DNA of 41,533 bases from a virus: positions 1 to 41,533 of IMG/VR virus record IMGVR_UViG_3300043444_000386. One strand, written 5' to 3'. The notes under the pieces were generated by a model. The model searched no databases. It was not told the DNA's origin and saw only the letters and a program-made list of their open reading frames with translations. Positions 16,943 through 23,336 of this stretch are shown here, piece by piece; the stretch's first letter is position 1; each line of letters opens with the position of its first letter. The translations under genes and the position numbers were made by a program.

Positions 16943-17284
16943 CTAAAGCTCACGGGCGTTCCAGTCTTTAAGCGCCGCTAGCTGCGCATCATCTCCGCCA
17001 AAGCTGACATATGCCCAATCAACACCCAAATTGGATTTGCGCACCCACTCAATCCATTGCTTGCGTTTCTCTGCTTGGATATTTGACGTTTCCCAGCCTG
17101 CCCGACTGCCATCCGGGGCCATCAAGAAGGAGGTAAATGCGTTCGCGTTGCTTTTGACTATCTCCGAACAGGGAAGTCCAAGCTCAATGGCTTTTTCACG
17201 GGCTGTAAAAGTGTCATGTCTTCCTCCAATCTTGGTATCATCCTGCCCGGTTACAATTATGCTTTGATGTCGTATGTATCCCAT
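16943..17284 (-). CDS. Conserved-looking phage hypothetical protein
   Basis: This 113-residue protein starts MGYIRHQSIIVTG and has a middle pattern APDGSRAGWETS, then a C-terminal WAYVSFGGDD. The layout (histidine-bearing first strand, PDGS-x2-GW motif) recalls a small protein found in many phage early regions, of unknown function. It has no cysteine-rich or nuclease motif. It follows the putative OB-fold gene in the operon. Confidence 0.7.
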   Translation of the reverse strand: MGYIRHQSIIVTGQDDTKIGGRHDTFTAREKAIELGLPCSEIVKSNANAFTSFLMAPDGSRAGWETSNIQAEKRKQWIEWVRKSNLGVDWAYVSFGGDDAQLAALKDWNAREL

Positions 17285-17368
17285 AAAAGAGTATGCGGCG
17301 TCCTAGGTTTAGACGAAAGAGCGCACCATGCCACCCCTGCGGGAACGGCCCGCATTTCCGCAAGTTGT

Positions 17369-17376
17369 TAGGCTGC
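17369..17376 (+). other. Isolated attC R-box-like sequence
   Basis: GTTAGGC at 17369-17375 lies just beyond the stop of the 17377-17961 gene. Beside it is a hairpin with TGCGGG/CCCGCA arms (about 17328-17345). No second R box is clear, so this is at most a degenerate half site. Confidence 0.25.
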
Positions 17377-17961
17377 TTATTCCCCGCCCATCTTCACCCC
17401 AGCCGCCGCATCCGTCCGAGCCTTGAACTCGGCGGAGGCCCGAATCTTATCGGCAATCCATTCCGGCATGTAGCTCGGGATGTCGATAGGTCCGCCAGGC
17501 GGGATGGTGAAGGTGATGGTTTCACGGGCCGGCGCCACCGCCTGCATACCCTTGGCCAGCGGGACAACCGAGTCCAGGTTGGCATACACCACACTCGGAT
17601 CGCTCTGACTCGGGCTGTGAACCACGTTGGCTTGCCCGTTCTTCCCAATCAGGGCTCGCAGGTCAAAGCCGGCTTTCGGCTTCTCCCCCAGCCAGCCCGA
17701 CAGGAACTTGAACAGGGTAGCTTTCTCGTTCAAACTGATGGCGAAGGAGCGGTTGATGACCCGCCGCTCTTCCTTGCCGTCAAACACCTTGGTTTCATGA
17801 GGCAGCTCGAACAGAAGCACAACCTTGCGCTTGTCGGGATGGGCCGGATTGGCCGACTTTTGCGTTCCGATGTCTACGACGCCAAACAGGACTACTTGGT
17901 GGAGCCCACGCGGAACGGGGTCGGACTTCTTTTTCGATTCGGTTAGGATTAGTGAACACAT
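17377..17961 (-). CDS. Putative OB-fold / single-strand DNA-binding-like phage protein
   Basis: This 194-residue protein has the layout VPRGLHQVVLFGVVDIGTQ, KVVLLFELP, RRVINRSFAISLNEKA and LRALIGKNGQANVVHS followed by VYANLDSVVPLAKG. That series of beta strands recalls a phage early protein family thought to be OB-fold and linked to replication or single-stranded DNA. The C-terminus is Pro-rich and then helical. The neighbouring exonuclease and helicase support a replication role. I am not certain of the family, and an acidic C-terminal tail typical of SSB is not evident. Confidence 0.5.
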   Translation of the reverse strand: MCSLILTESKKKSDPVPRGLHQVVLFGVVDIGTQKSANPAHPDKRKVVLLFELPHETKVFDGKEERRVINRSFAISLNEKATLFKFLSGWLGEKPKAGFDLRALIGKNGQANVVHSPSQSDPSVVYANLDSVVPLAKGMQAVAPARETITFTIPPGGPIDIPSYMPEWIADKIRASAEFKARTDAAAGVKMGGE

Positions 17962-17976
17962 GGTTGGTTTTTGGTT

Positions 17977-18543
17977 TTAGTAATCTGCCGCAAGGGCAGA
18001 AATTGGGCTTGGGGCGGTATTTTGATTAAGCAGATCGCGCTTGAATTTTTCAAGCATTAAAACCGCGGTTTGAATGCACGCGAAATTGTTCTGCATTTTA
18101 ACGCCATTCCTTTGGCATGACACCCTAAAGAATCTCCGTCCATTCCTGAACATCTCAGTTATGCCGATAGGCAAATCCCGACTTCGTCCGCACTTTCTGT
18201 GGCGGTTTTGGCTGTTTACTGCGCAACTGACATCGCGAAGATTTATCCAGCGGTTGTCTGTTCTTACTCCGTTGATATGGTCAATTTGCTCCTTGGGCCA
18301 TTTGCCGGTCTGCATGAGCCATGCAATTCTGTGCACGGGGATTTGTCGCATCTTTGGCATTCGGACGCGCAAATACCCATCCCCGTCCAACCAGCCCGCC
18401 GGTTCACCCACTCCACGACTAGTAATTCCGGCCCCATTGCTGCGCATAATGGGAGCTGTTCTTTTTAGAATCCCCGTTTCGGGATCGTAGCTAAAAAGCT
18501 CTTTGGCTAACTTGTAATCATCCAATTCACTCATTCTACTCAT
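17977..18543 (-). CDS. Free-standing HNH homing endonuclease with AP2-like DNA-binding domain
   Basis: This 188-residue protein has the HNH_3 pattern: VHRIAWLMQTGKWP (70-83) with H71, then IDHINGVRTDNRWINLRDVS (87-106) with D88-H89 and N101. It continues with an AP2-like three-strand DNA-binding module (about 124-158, LPIGITEMFRNGRRFFRV). Such enzymes cut DNA and promote spread of their own gene. The gene lies next to a 524-base non-coding stretch, a typical setting for a mobile nuclease inserted between early genes. Confidence 0.9.
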   Translation of the reverse strand: MSRMSELDDYKLAKELFSYDPETGILKRTAPIMRSNGAGITSRGVGEPAGWLDGDGYLRVRMPKMRQIPVHRIAWLMQTGKWPKEQIDHINGVRTDNRWINLRDVSCAVNSQNRHRKCGRSRDLPIGITEMFRNGRRFFRVSCQRNGVKMQNNFACIQTAVLMLEKFKRDLLNQNTAPSPISALAADY

Positions 18544-19067
18544 GGTTGTTCGCCTTTAACATTGATTTACTAACACTCCAATCACTTTCTCCGCCCTACC
18601 GTCGCTGGTGCCGGTGCATAGCGGAGTTTCCTGGGCCGTAAAGCCAAGAAAAACTACGATTTGCCGAGAGCTGATTCATGGATGGGACCTCCACCGCACT
18701 TTCGATTGAACCCGTCGCTGTATGCCGTCTGCTGTCGCCTCGTATCCCGACCTAGGGTCCTGAAACTCCGTGAAAGGGGAGCACCTAGGATTTTTGGTTC
18801 AATCTAGCTCTGCTGACTGTTGAGCCGCTTAAAGCCCCCAAGTGCTTTGTAGCTTAACGCAGCCTTGGGTTCTGCGTGGGCCAAAAGAAAAGGCCCAGTG
18901 GGGAGATCGGAGTTTCACGCCACTGGGCCATCGGTCGGGGCGATTAAGCCTACCGAAATGGATTGTTGCGCGGCTCCGATACCGCTTGATTGAGAGAACT
19001 AAGAATACAGCACACTCTTGCAAGCCCAAAACAGCACTTTCCCTCAAATTCTAGCCGTTTTGAGCAA
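18544..19067. other. Non-coding stretch with several hairpins
   Basis: No convincing gene lies here; short frames on both strands (for example 18829-19047 minus and 18842-19054 plus) look like chance. I see a nested palindrome with CCTAGG at 18751-18756 and 18784-18789 around CTCC/GGAG arms, an ACGCAG/CTGCGT hairpin near 18857, and a terminator on the minus strand. It could hold an untranslated RNA or be the footprint of the adjacent HNH insertion. I see no group I intron core that I can support. Confidence 0.5.
18881..18929 (-). terminator. Intrinsic terminator for leftward transcription
   Basis: On the minus strand a ten-base-pair stem (GGCCCAGTGG with CCACTGGGCC, plus-strand arms 18892-18901 and 18920-18929, loop of 18) is followed by TTTTCTTTT. 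It would end transcripts from the small early genes to its right before the HNH gene. Confidence 0.75.
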
Positions 19068-19385
19068 CTATCCGACCACGAGCCAGTTTAGCTTCCAATC
19101 GTGCCTTATTTGCCGCAGGAGGGCATCCAGCCCAGACCCGTGCTTGAACCTTACTTCTTTTCCAAACCGGGTTACGACGATGGAGTTCCTGCGCTCGCCC
19201 TGGCGTATTTCAAACTGATAGCCCATGCCGGCTAGGCAGTCCTCAACCCGAATTATGCGCAGGACGGTATTTGGGTCGGGAGGTCGGATTGGTGCCCCGT
19301 TAAACTGGGCAAGATCCTTACGTCGGGTTTCACGTCCAGACCTTAAATTCTCGATGCCCCTTTGCTTATTTCCGTAGATTCTCAT
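19068..19385 (-). CDS. Small basic hypothetical protein
   Basis: This 105-residue basic protein starts MRIYGNKQRGIENLRSGRET. Its C-terminal part alternates strands and helices (YQFEIRQGERRNSIVVTRFG, then DALLRQIRHDWKLNW). The start overlaps the preceding gene by 20 bases. Transcription passes from it into the hairpin-rich gap with the terminator. Family not recognised. Confidence 0.6.
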   Translation of the reverse strand: MRIYGNKQRGIENLRSGRETRRKDLAQFNGAPIRPPDPNTVLRIIRVEDCLAGMGYQFEIRQGERRNSIVVTRFGKEVRFKHGSGLDALLRQIRHDWKLNWLVVG

Positions 19386-20025
19386 GAGAATTGCATATCA
19401 CATTGTTGGGCGAAGAAAGAGCCGCGATGATCGCGCGGAGATTCCCGGCGTCGCGGTGGCCGTCGATACCGCTGCCGGGAATTGCTGCCTGTTGGCGCGG
19501 CGTGAGCAGTCCGTCTGCGGCCTCGGCATATTGGCGTAGGAACGAGCGCTGGTTTTCCAGCCTGCGTCGCGCTTCGTGGATGACGAAAGCGCTGGCTTCC
19601 TCGGCGTATTGCCGGTGTCCAGCTTCGAGGATGTCAAGGCTCTTGAGTAGGTCGTCGAACCCGCCCAACAAGTCGCTAGAGCCAACGTCGTGTGCCGTCT
19701 CGGTTTTAGTGTCTGTTTTTATTTGAGTATTCCTTTCGCTGTTAGTGTTCGCCGCTACTCCGTGGCTCATCTCGGCGTTCGCCAAAGTCTGCGAGCGCCA
19801 GTTGTTATCGAAGTCCGAGCAGGCGTGTTCGGGCGTCTTGCCGAAGCCCGCGACCCCATCTTGCAGGTTCTCGCCGTAGAGCGCGCACCATTGGTTTCCG
19901 TCCGGGAAGACTCGCGGGCGCATAATAGCGTGCGGGGCTTGGAGTGCGTATTGCGTTTCCTGAAACGCTTGGCGCTGTTCGTAGAACGTGTGGACGATGT
20001 TTAGTTGGCTTTGTTCGGATAGCAT
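19366..20025 (-). CDS. Composite protein read through an attC-like site
   Basis: The 219-residue product has two unlike parts joined by a low-complexity linker. Residues 1-82 (with FPDGNQWCALYGENLQDGVAGFG and CSDFDNNW) resemble a small phage protein that is usually free-standing. Residues 83-122 are the translation of attC-like site 3. Residues 123-219 form a helical domain (DILEAGHRQYAEEASAFVIH). The start lies 21 bases past the edge of site 5. This looks like a fusion of two small genes through the recombination-like site. Confidence 0.55.
   Translation of the reverse strand: MLSEQSQLNIVHTFYEQRQAFQETQYALQAPHAIMRPRVFPDGNQWCALYGENLQDGVAGFGKTPEHACSDFDNNWRSQTLANAEMSHGVAANTNSERNTQIKTDTKTETAHDVGSSDLLGGFDDLLKSLDILEAGHRQYAEEASAFVIHEARRRLENQRSFLRQYAEAADGLLTPRQQAAIPGSGIDGHRDAGNLRAIIAALSSPNNVICNSHENLRK
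19663..19783 (+). other. attC-like site 3 (inside a reading frame)
   Basis: The plus strand begins GCCCAACAAGTCGCTAGAGC (19663-19682) and ends with CGTGGCTC (19761-19768), then GGCGTTCGCC. The arms GAGCCAACG and CGTGGCTC pair with one extra A in the left arm. The centre (about 75 bases) is long and unpaired. The whole site is translated within the minus-strand gene 19366-20025. Confidence 0.6.
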
Positions 20026-20046
20026 AGGTTTCGTGAGTTTAAGAGT

Positions 20047-20133
20047 GGCGAACCAGCCGTAGAGACAACGGCGATGGCGTCAGGGGTTTAGTCGTGGCGT
20101 TGTCCTCGCCGTGTCTCACTGGGCATGTTCGGC
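20047..20133 (+). other. attC-like site 5
   Basis: Ends are GGCGAAC (20047-20053) and GTTCGGC (20127-20133). Inner arms GAGACAACGGCGA (20062-20074) and TCGCCGTGTCTC (20106-20117) pair over twelve bases with exactly one extra A in the left arm. A minus-strand gene starts 21 bases to its left and a plus-strand gene 13 bases to its right. Confidence 0.7.
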
Positions 20134-20146
20134 TTAAAGATTTCCC

Positions 20147-20368
20147 ATGAAAGCAAAACTGCACTTCCACGAAAACGACAAAAAGAAAGACAAGACCATT
20201 GATGGTCTTTCGGTCGTCTTTAGAAAAGACGACATATTGGTTGTCGGCGGACGTTTTTACAAAATCGAGGACGCACAATATGACCCTGAACAGAAAGAGG
20301 CTACCTATTGGCTTGAGATCGGATACGACGAACATCCAACAGCCCCAAACTCAGGAAGCGCACCGTAA
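20147..20368 (+). CDS. Small plus-strand cassette-like gene
   Basis: This 73-residue protein (MKAKLHFHENDKKKDKTIDG, then VVFRKDDILVVGGRFYKIED and YWLEIGYDE) has a plausible small beta-rich fold. It is encoded against the direction of most early genes, starts 13 bases after attC-like site 5 and is followed 73 bases on by site 4, the layout of an integron gene cassette. Function unknown. Confidence 0.65.
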   Translation: MKAKLHFHENDKKKDKTIDGLSVVFRKDDILVVGGRFYKIEDAQYDPEQKEATYWLEIGYDEHPTAPNSGSAP

Positions 20369-20441
20369 AAGACGCATACCTGGCCAAGTTGGCCTTCATT
20401 CGCTTGGTATTTCCTATCACTACTACGCGATAGGAAGAAAA

Positions 20442-20545
20442 GCCGAACAAGGCGATAGAGCCAACGCTGGGGTCGCTCTGAGTTTTCGGGATGTCAGTGG
20501 TGTTCGTATCCATTTTAGGAGCGTGGCTCATCTTTGACGTTAGCC
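20442..20545 (+). other. attC-like site 4
   Basis: Ends are GCCGAAC (20442-20448) and GTTAGCC (20539-20545). Arms GAGCCAACGCT (20458-20468) and AGCGTGGCTC (20520-20529) are fully complementary except for one extra A on the left. The spacing from R box to arm and the AACAAG start copy the layout of classical aadA-type attC sites. Confidence 0.7.
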
Positions 20546-20667
20546 AGTGAACCCTTCGCGTGCTTTATCAATCTCGGCATCTCAACCGCTATCAACAGAC
20601 CAATTTCAGAAAGATCGTCCACGGGCCCACCCCACAGTTTTTGAAGCCTTTCAACCCTAGATTCCAA
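20515..20667 (-). CDS. Possible 50-residue protein ending inside attC-like site 4
   Basis: From a TTG at 20667 the minus strand encodes LESRVERLQKLWGGPVDD followed by a helical stretch (IGLLIAVEMPRLIKHAKG) and a tail translated from site 4. It is back to back with the plus-strand gene at 20667. A longer form from 20841 would lie antisense to that gene and is less likely. Short length and a weak start make it uncertain. Confidence 0.35.
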   Translation of the reverse strand: MESRVERLQKLWGGPVDDLSEIGLLIAVEMPRLIKHAKGSLANVKDEPRS

Positions 20668-20915
20668 TGAATGAAGCTCCGAAGAAGTCAGAGGGCGAGC
20701 GATTGCTTGAGCAAGTGCAGGGCATGAGCACGGGCTTGTTGCTTGAGTGGATTGCCGGAAAGAAAGACCACGTTTTAGACGTGTGGATAGGCCGCTACGA
20801 ACTTGAGCGAAGAAGAGTGAAATGGAGCGAGATTCGTTCATGGGTTACTATCGGCATTTCTGTAGCCGCTTTGATTGTTTCGATTGTTGCGTTAGTGTTG
20901 AAAAAGAATGGCTAA
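20667..20915 (+). CDS. Small C-tail-anchored membrane protein, cassette-like
   Basis: This 82-residue protein has a charged N-terminal part (KKSEGERLLEQVQGMSTG, then ELERRRVKWSEIRS) and one C-terminal membrane helix (VTIGISVAALIVSIVALVL, about residues 60-78) ending in KKNG. Its stop TAA lies inside GGCTAAC, the first box of attC-like site 6, as in many integron cassettes. It is on the strand opposite to most early genes. Function unknown. Confidence 0.7.
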   Translation: MNEAPKKSEGERLLEQVQGMSTGLLLEWIAGKKDHVLDVWIGRYELERRRVKWSEIRSWVTIGISVAALIVSIVALVLKKNG

Positions 20916-20981
20916 CCAAAGCATCACAGCCAACTCCGGGGAGCTTACGCTCCCCTCCGTGGCTGACTGCTGACGTTCGAC
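20910..20981 (+). other. attC-like site 6
   Basis: Ends are GGCTAAC (20910-20916) and GTTCGAC (20975-20981). The inner arms CAGCCAACTCC and the facing GTGGCTG pair with an extra A. The outer loop closes with a strong GGGGAGC-TTAC-GCTCCCC hairpin (20938-20955) after a three-base mismatch. Confidence 0.65.
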
Positions 20982-21401
20982 CTACTGAAAAGCATCAGCG
21001 TCTTTTCGATGGTCTGTCCGGGTTTCACGAGCGGGCGGAACCATTCGTCCATTTCGGCGTGGCTCATCATTGACGTTCTCTTCCGGCTGGCGCTCAGTCG
21101 CGGCCGCCATCTCCGCGCGAAGGTCGTCGAGGCATCGCTGCGTGGCCGCGATCTCAATGCGATAGTCCATTCCGAGGCGTGGGTTGTGGGACATCACGAC
21201 GGCACTTTGCTTTGCGCGGGCTTCCCATTTTGCCAGCAGTCGCTCTACGCTCGACACCGGCAGAGAACAAGTCGCCAGACCCGAACGCTCACATTGGCCC
21301 TGCGGTTCGGACAGCGGGAGTGCGCTCGGGTGTAGGATTTCGCGCACGGCCTCAGTGTAGCTCATGCCGCGATTTTTAATCAGTTCGGTTATCTTGCTCA
21401 T
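20982..21401 (-). CDS. Small hypothetical protein with attC-derived segment
   Basis: This 139-residue protein starts MSKITELIKNRGMSYTEAV. It has a helical region (VERLLAKWEARAKQSAVV, then QRCLDDLRAEMAAATE) and then NVNDEPR, translated from an attC-like half site at about 21058-21076. The last 25 residues are read beyond it. The frame stops at 20982, at the edge of site 6. Unknown function; the true C-terminus may once have been shorter. Confidence 0.55.
   Translation of the reverse strand: MSKITELIKNRGMSYTEAVREILHPSALPLSEPQGQCERSGLATCSLPVSSVERLLAKWEARAKQSAVVMSHNPRLGMDYRIEIAATQRCLDDLRAEMAAATERQPEENVNDEPRRNGRMVPPARETRTDHRKDADAFQ
21056..21078 (+). other. attC-like half site 7
   Basis: The plus strand shows CGTGGCTCATCATTGACGTT (21058-21077), almost identical to the right half of site 4, but no matching left half is found nearby. 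Confidence 0.4.
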
Positions 21402-21426
21402 GACTTATTTCTCCGTTCGGTTCGCG

Positions 21427-21447
21427 TCGGTCATCTCCGCGTTAGCC
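21427..21447 (+). other. attC-like half site 8
   Basis: CGGTCATCTCCGCGTTAGCC at 21428-21447 matches the right half of the other sites with a GTTAGCC box, placed between two minus-strand genes. No left half was seen. Confidence 0.35.
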
Positions 21448-21624
21448 ACTAGCGGCTGAACCATCATTTGCTTTGGGTTTTTCGAGATGTTGACTCAGCC
21501 ATTCCGTTAGCGACTCGAATGTCTCGAAGACGTGAGGGACGTAAGCGATCATGCGCATGTCTTCGGATGATTCGGTGGCGATATAGCCGTTCGCCGCGGT
21601 TTCAATTTGGATTCGTTTCATCAT
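21442..21624 (-). CDS. Small conserved-looking phage protein
   Basis: The start is the tandem ATGATG at 21624/21621 (about 60 residues), nine bases after the edge of attC-like site 9. The product (MMKRIQIETAANGYIATES, then YVPHVFETFESLTEWLSQHL) has the pattern of a small alpha/beta protein common in phages: first strand, a NGYI turn, then an aromatic strand and a final helix. Function unknown. Confidence 0.7.
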   Translation of the reverse strand: MMKRIQIETAANGYIATESSEDMRMIAYVPHVFETFESLTEWLSQHLEKPKANDGSAASG

Positions 21625-21633
21625 AAAAAAAGA

Positions 21634-21759
21634 GGCTAACAAGTCCACAGAGCCAACGGCCCCGGTCGTGCGCAGCGGATTGGATGTCTGTTTTCGGTTT
21701 CATAGTGTCAGAAGTTTCGGTTGTGCGGCGTCGGCCGCAGCTCATCCTTGGGGTTCGGC
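21634..21759 (+). other. attC-like site 9
   Basis: The plus strand begins GGCTAACAAGTCCACAGAGC (21634-21653) then CAACGGC, close to a classical left half, and ends with GCCGCAGCTCATC and GTTCGGC (21753-21759). The right arm has two mismatches to the left. The gene to the left starts immediately beyond the GGCTAAC box. Confidence 0.55.
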
Positions 21760-21914
21760 AAAATTGCTGATTCAAGATCCAATGCCCGCGATTGGGCATC
21801 TTCTCTCGCCTCCGTCTCTGTTGTCCCAAACCCTTGAATTATTGGGGACAAATAGCAAACCCACGTATCCCGTATTTTCCGGGCCTCTGCCTTGTCGGTG
21901 TTAATTGTTTTCAT
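21708..21914 (-). CDS. Small hypothetical protein
   Basis: The start ATG at 21914 overlaps the upstream stop (ATGA, 21911-21914), giving 68 residues. A longer frame from 21989 is unlikely. It has TWVCYLSPIIQGFG and a helical, acidic centre, then a C-terminus (NPKDELRPT) translated from the right half of attC-like site 9. Function unknown. Confidence 0.6.
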   Translation of the reverse strand: MKTINTDKAEARKIRDTWVCYLSPIIQGFGTTETEAREDAQSRALDLESAILPNPKDELRPTPHNRNF

Positions 21915-22162
21915 GCTTCCTCCGAAATCATTAGCAGCTCCAAAGGGCTCGGCGTTTCCTGATATAGAAACAGCCGTATTTGGTTCCAAACGTCAAGCCG
22001 CGACTGGCGCGTGTCCACTTCCGAACGATTGCGGCGCATGCGCTCCGCCTCCCGGTTGAGCCGGAAGGTGGCAGCGCAAGCAGGATGGCGAACGGGAGGA
22101 CGCCCCCGAACGCCCGAAGGCACCAAAAGGGCCTGTCCGCAGGTTGGGCAGGTCTTATTCAC
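21911..22162 (-). CDS. Small zinc-ribbon-like protein
   Basis: From the GTG at 22162, with GAGGA seven bases upstream, the 83-residue product begins MNKTCPTCGQALLVPSGVRG and continues with HPACAATFRLNREAERMRR. The CPTC and HPAC pairs form a likely zinc site, followed by a basic helix. Small proteins of this type often bind nucleic acid. The next gene overlaps by ATGA. Confidence 0.65.
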   Translation of the reverse strand: MNKTCPTCGQALLVPSGVRGRPPVRHPACAATFRLNREAERMRRNRSEVDTRQSRLDVWNQIRLFLYQETPSPLELLMISEEA

Positions 22163-22256
22163 CGCAGTCCTCCCCGTGGTTGTTGTTGCGATCGAGGAAG
22201 GCGTAGACGACGGCGCCGATGCAGGCCAAGACAAACCCAAGGGTGGCGCGGATCAT
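22155..22256 (-). CDS. Tiny single-span membrane protein
   Basis: This 33-residue frame starts with an ATGA overlap with the preceding stop (22253-22256). The product is MIRATLGFVLACIGAVVYAF followed by DRNNNHGEDCGE: one membrane helix and a short polar tail. The tight overlaps on both sides support it as a real gene. Confidence 0.55.
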   Translation of the reverse strand: MIRATLGFVLACIGAVVYAFLDRNNNHGEDCGE

Positions 22257-22546
22257 TTGCGGGCCTCCATAGCCGCGAAAGCGCGGCGGATTTCGTTGGC
22301 CTTCCGTTCCACATCTACCTCGAAGGCCTGAAAGGCCAGGCCGAGGGTGCGACCGGAGCCATGATGGAACGAAGGGGCTTCGTCCGGTCCGACAAACCCA
22401 GAAACCGACCAAAGGAAGGTTTGGGTCGAGCTGTTCCATGAGACCCCGAAGGCAAAGTTGGAAACGCCCTTGGGCGCCATGTCGGGACTAGCCATTTCAG
22501 CCAAAGCGTTTGCAATGGCGATTTCCTGGTCGATTAGGTTTTTCAT
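22253..22546 (-). CDS. Small hypothetical protein
   Basis: This 97-residue protein starts MKNLIDQEIAIANALAEMAS, preceded by GATAGGAGATATAACACAC, which contains a good ribosome binding site. A beta-rich middle (FAFGVSWNSSTQTFLWSVSG) and a C-terminal helix follow. No family recognised. Confidence 0.65.
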   Translation of the reverse strand: MKNLIDQEIAIANALAEMASPDMAPKGVSNFAFGVSWNSSTQTFLWSVSGFVGPDEAPSFHHGSGRTLGLAFQAFEVDVERKANEIRRAFAAMEARK

Positions 22547-22587
22547 GTGTGTTATATCTCCTATCTGCTAGTTGGTGTTCGTCCTAA

Positions 22588-22815
22588 TTAGTCGAATTGG
22601 TGGCGTCCGTCAACTAGTAGGCTGAAAACCATTCCCTTTGCCTGATCGTATGTTTCCGCTGTTGCTACGTGCTTCCCCATGCGGAAAATGTCGAAAACCC
22701 TGCAATACGTCACTTCGGCATCCCACTCGTCCGACGCCTTGACAATCCCGTCGGGCTCCATGCGTGGAACTATTGAAATTCCACATCCAAAGTCATATCT
22801 TTTTTTGCAGGTCAT
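22588..22815 (-). CDS. Small hypothetical protein
   Basis: This 75-residue protein (MTCKKRYDFGCGISIVPRME, later FRMGKHVATAETYDQAKGMV) starts in an ATGA overlap with the preceding gene (22812-22815). The strand-helix pattern at the end is typical of small phage early proteins. Function unknown. Confidence 0.6.
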   Translation of the reverse strand: MTCKKRYDFGCGISIVPRMEPDGIVKASDEWDAEVTYCRVFDIFRMGKHVATAETYDQAKGMVFSLLVDGRHQFD

Positions 22816-23120
22816 GTTACACTCCCCACGAGGTAGTCGGCTTCGGAATCAACACCCAGTATGCGTGCTGCCTTATCGTATCTGCTTCCCATTTCGCATG
22901 ACTCCAGTTCAAGCCCCGCGCAAACCTCCGCCATGTCACGCCTTCGGAAGTAATCCACGGAAAGGCGCTTGGCGTCTGTTAGTGCTGCGTCCGACGCGTC
23001 CATTTCCACGCGGCACCATTCGCAGCGGCCGTTGCCAGCAAGGGCCCAACAGCCCTTGCAACGGCCATCTTCAAACGATCCGGGATTTGAAATCCTTTTC
23101 ACTGAAAACTTGTTTTTCAT
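22812..23120 (-). CDS. Small Cys-rich, possible zinc-binding protein
   Basis: This 102-residue protein has CKGCWALAGNGRCEWC (residues 22-37), a four-cysteine knuckle that probably binds zinc, followed by a charged helical part. It starts MKNKFSVKRISNPG. It overlaps the next gene by ATGA. Function unknown; a nucleic-acid-binding or adaptor role is possible. Confidence 0.65.
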   Translation of the reverse strand: MKNKFSVKRISNPGSFEDGRCKGCWALAGNGRCEWCRVEMDASDAALTDAKRLSVDYFRRRDMAEVCAGLELESCEMGSRYDKAARILGVDSEADYLVGSVT

Positions 23121-23123
23121 GGC

Positions 23124-23333
23124 TTAAAATTGGTGGCGATTTTCGGCCCGAAGGTCCTCTGCCAAATCACGGTTGCAGACTCGCTCAATCCCGTATTCGG
23201 TTAGGACACTGGCAATTTGCCTTGTCTCAAACCAGAACTCCGGTCGGTCCCGAATGCATACCAGGGCATCTGCCAGGGCCTTTACGGCCATTTGCTCACG
23301 GGTTAGGGGTTTGGGTGCTGTTTTGCGTTTCAT
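23124..23333 (-). CDS. Small helical hypothetical protein
   Basis: This 69-residue basic helical protein starts MKRKTAPKPLTREQMAVKAL. The segment ASVLTEYGIERVCNRDLAED looks helix-turn-helix-like but is not diagnostic. It sits three bases from each neighbour. Confidence 0.55.
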   Translation of the reverse strand: MKRKTAPKPLTREQMAVKALADALVCIRDRPEFWFETRQIASVLTEYGIERVCNRDLAEDLRAENRHQF

Positions 23334-23336
23334 GGG

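Noticed and set aside
18721-18800. Group I intron or riboswitch core
   Set aside because: The hairpins do not show the conserved P3/P7 core or a known aptamer pattern.
15946-21759. CRISPR array as explanation for the spaced palindromes
   Set aside because: The spacing is irregular, the intervals contain genes, and the repeats are imperfect inverted arms, not identical direct repeats of one length.
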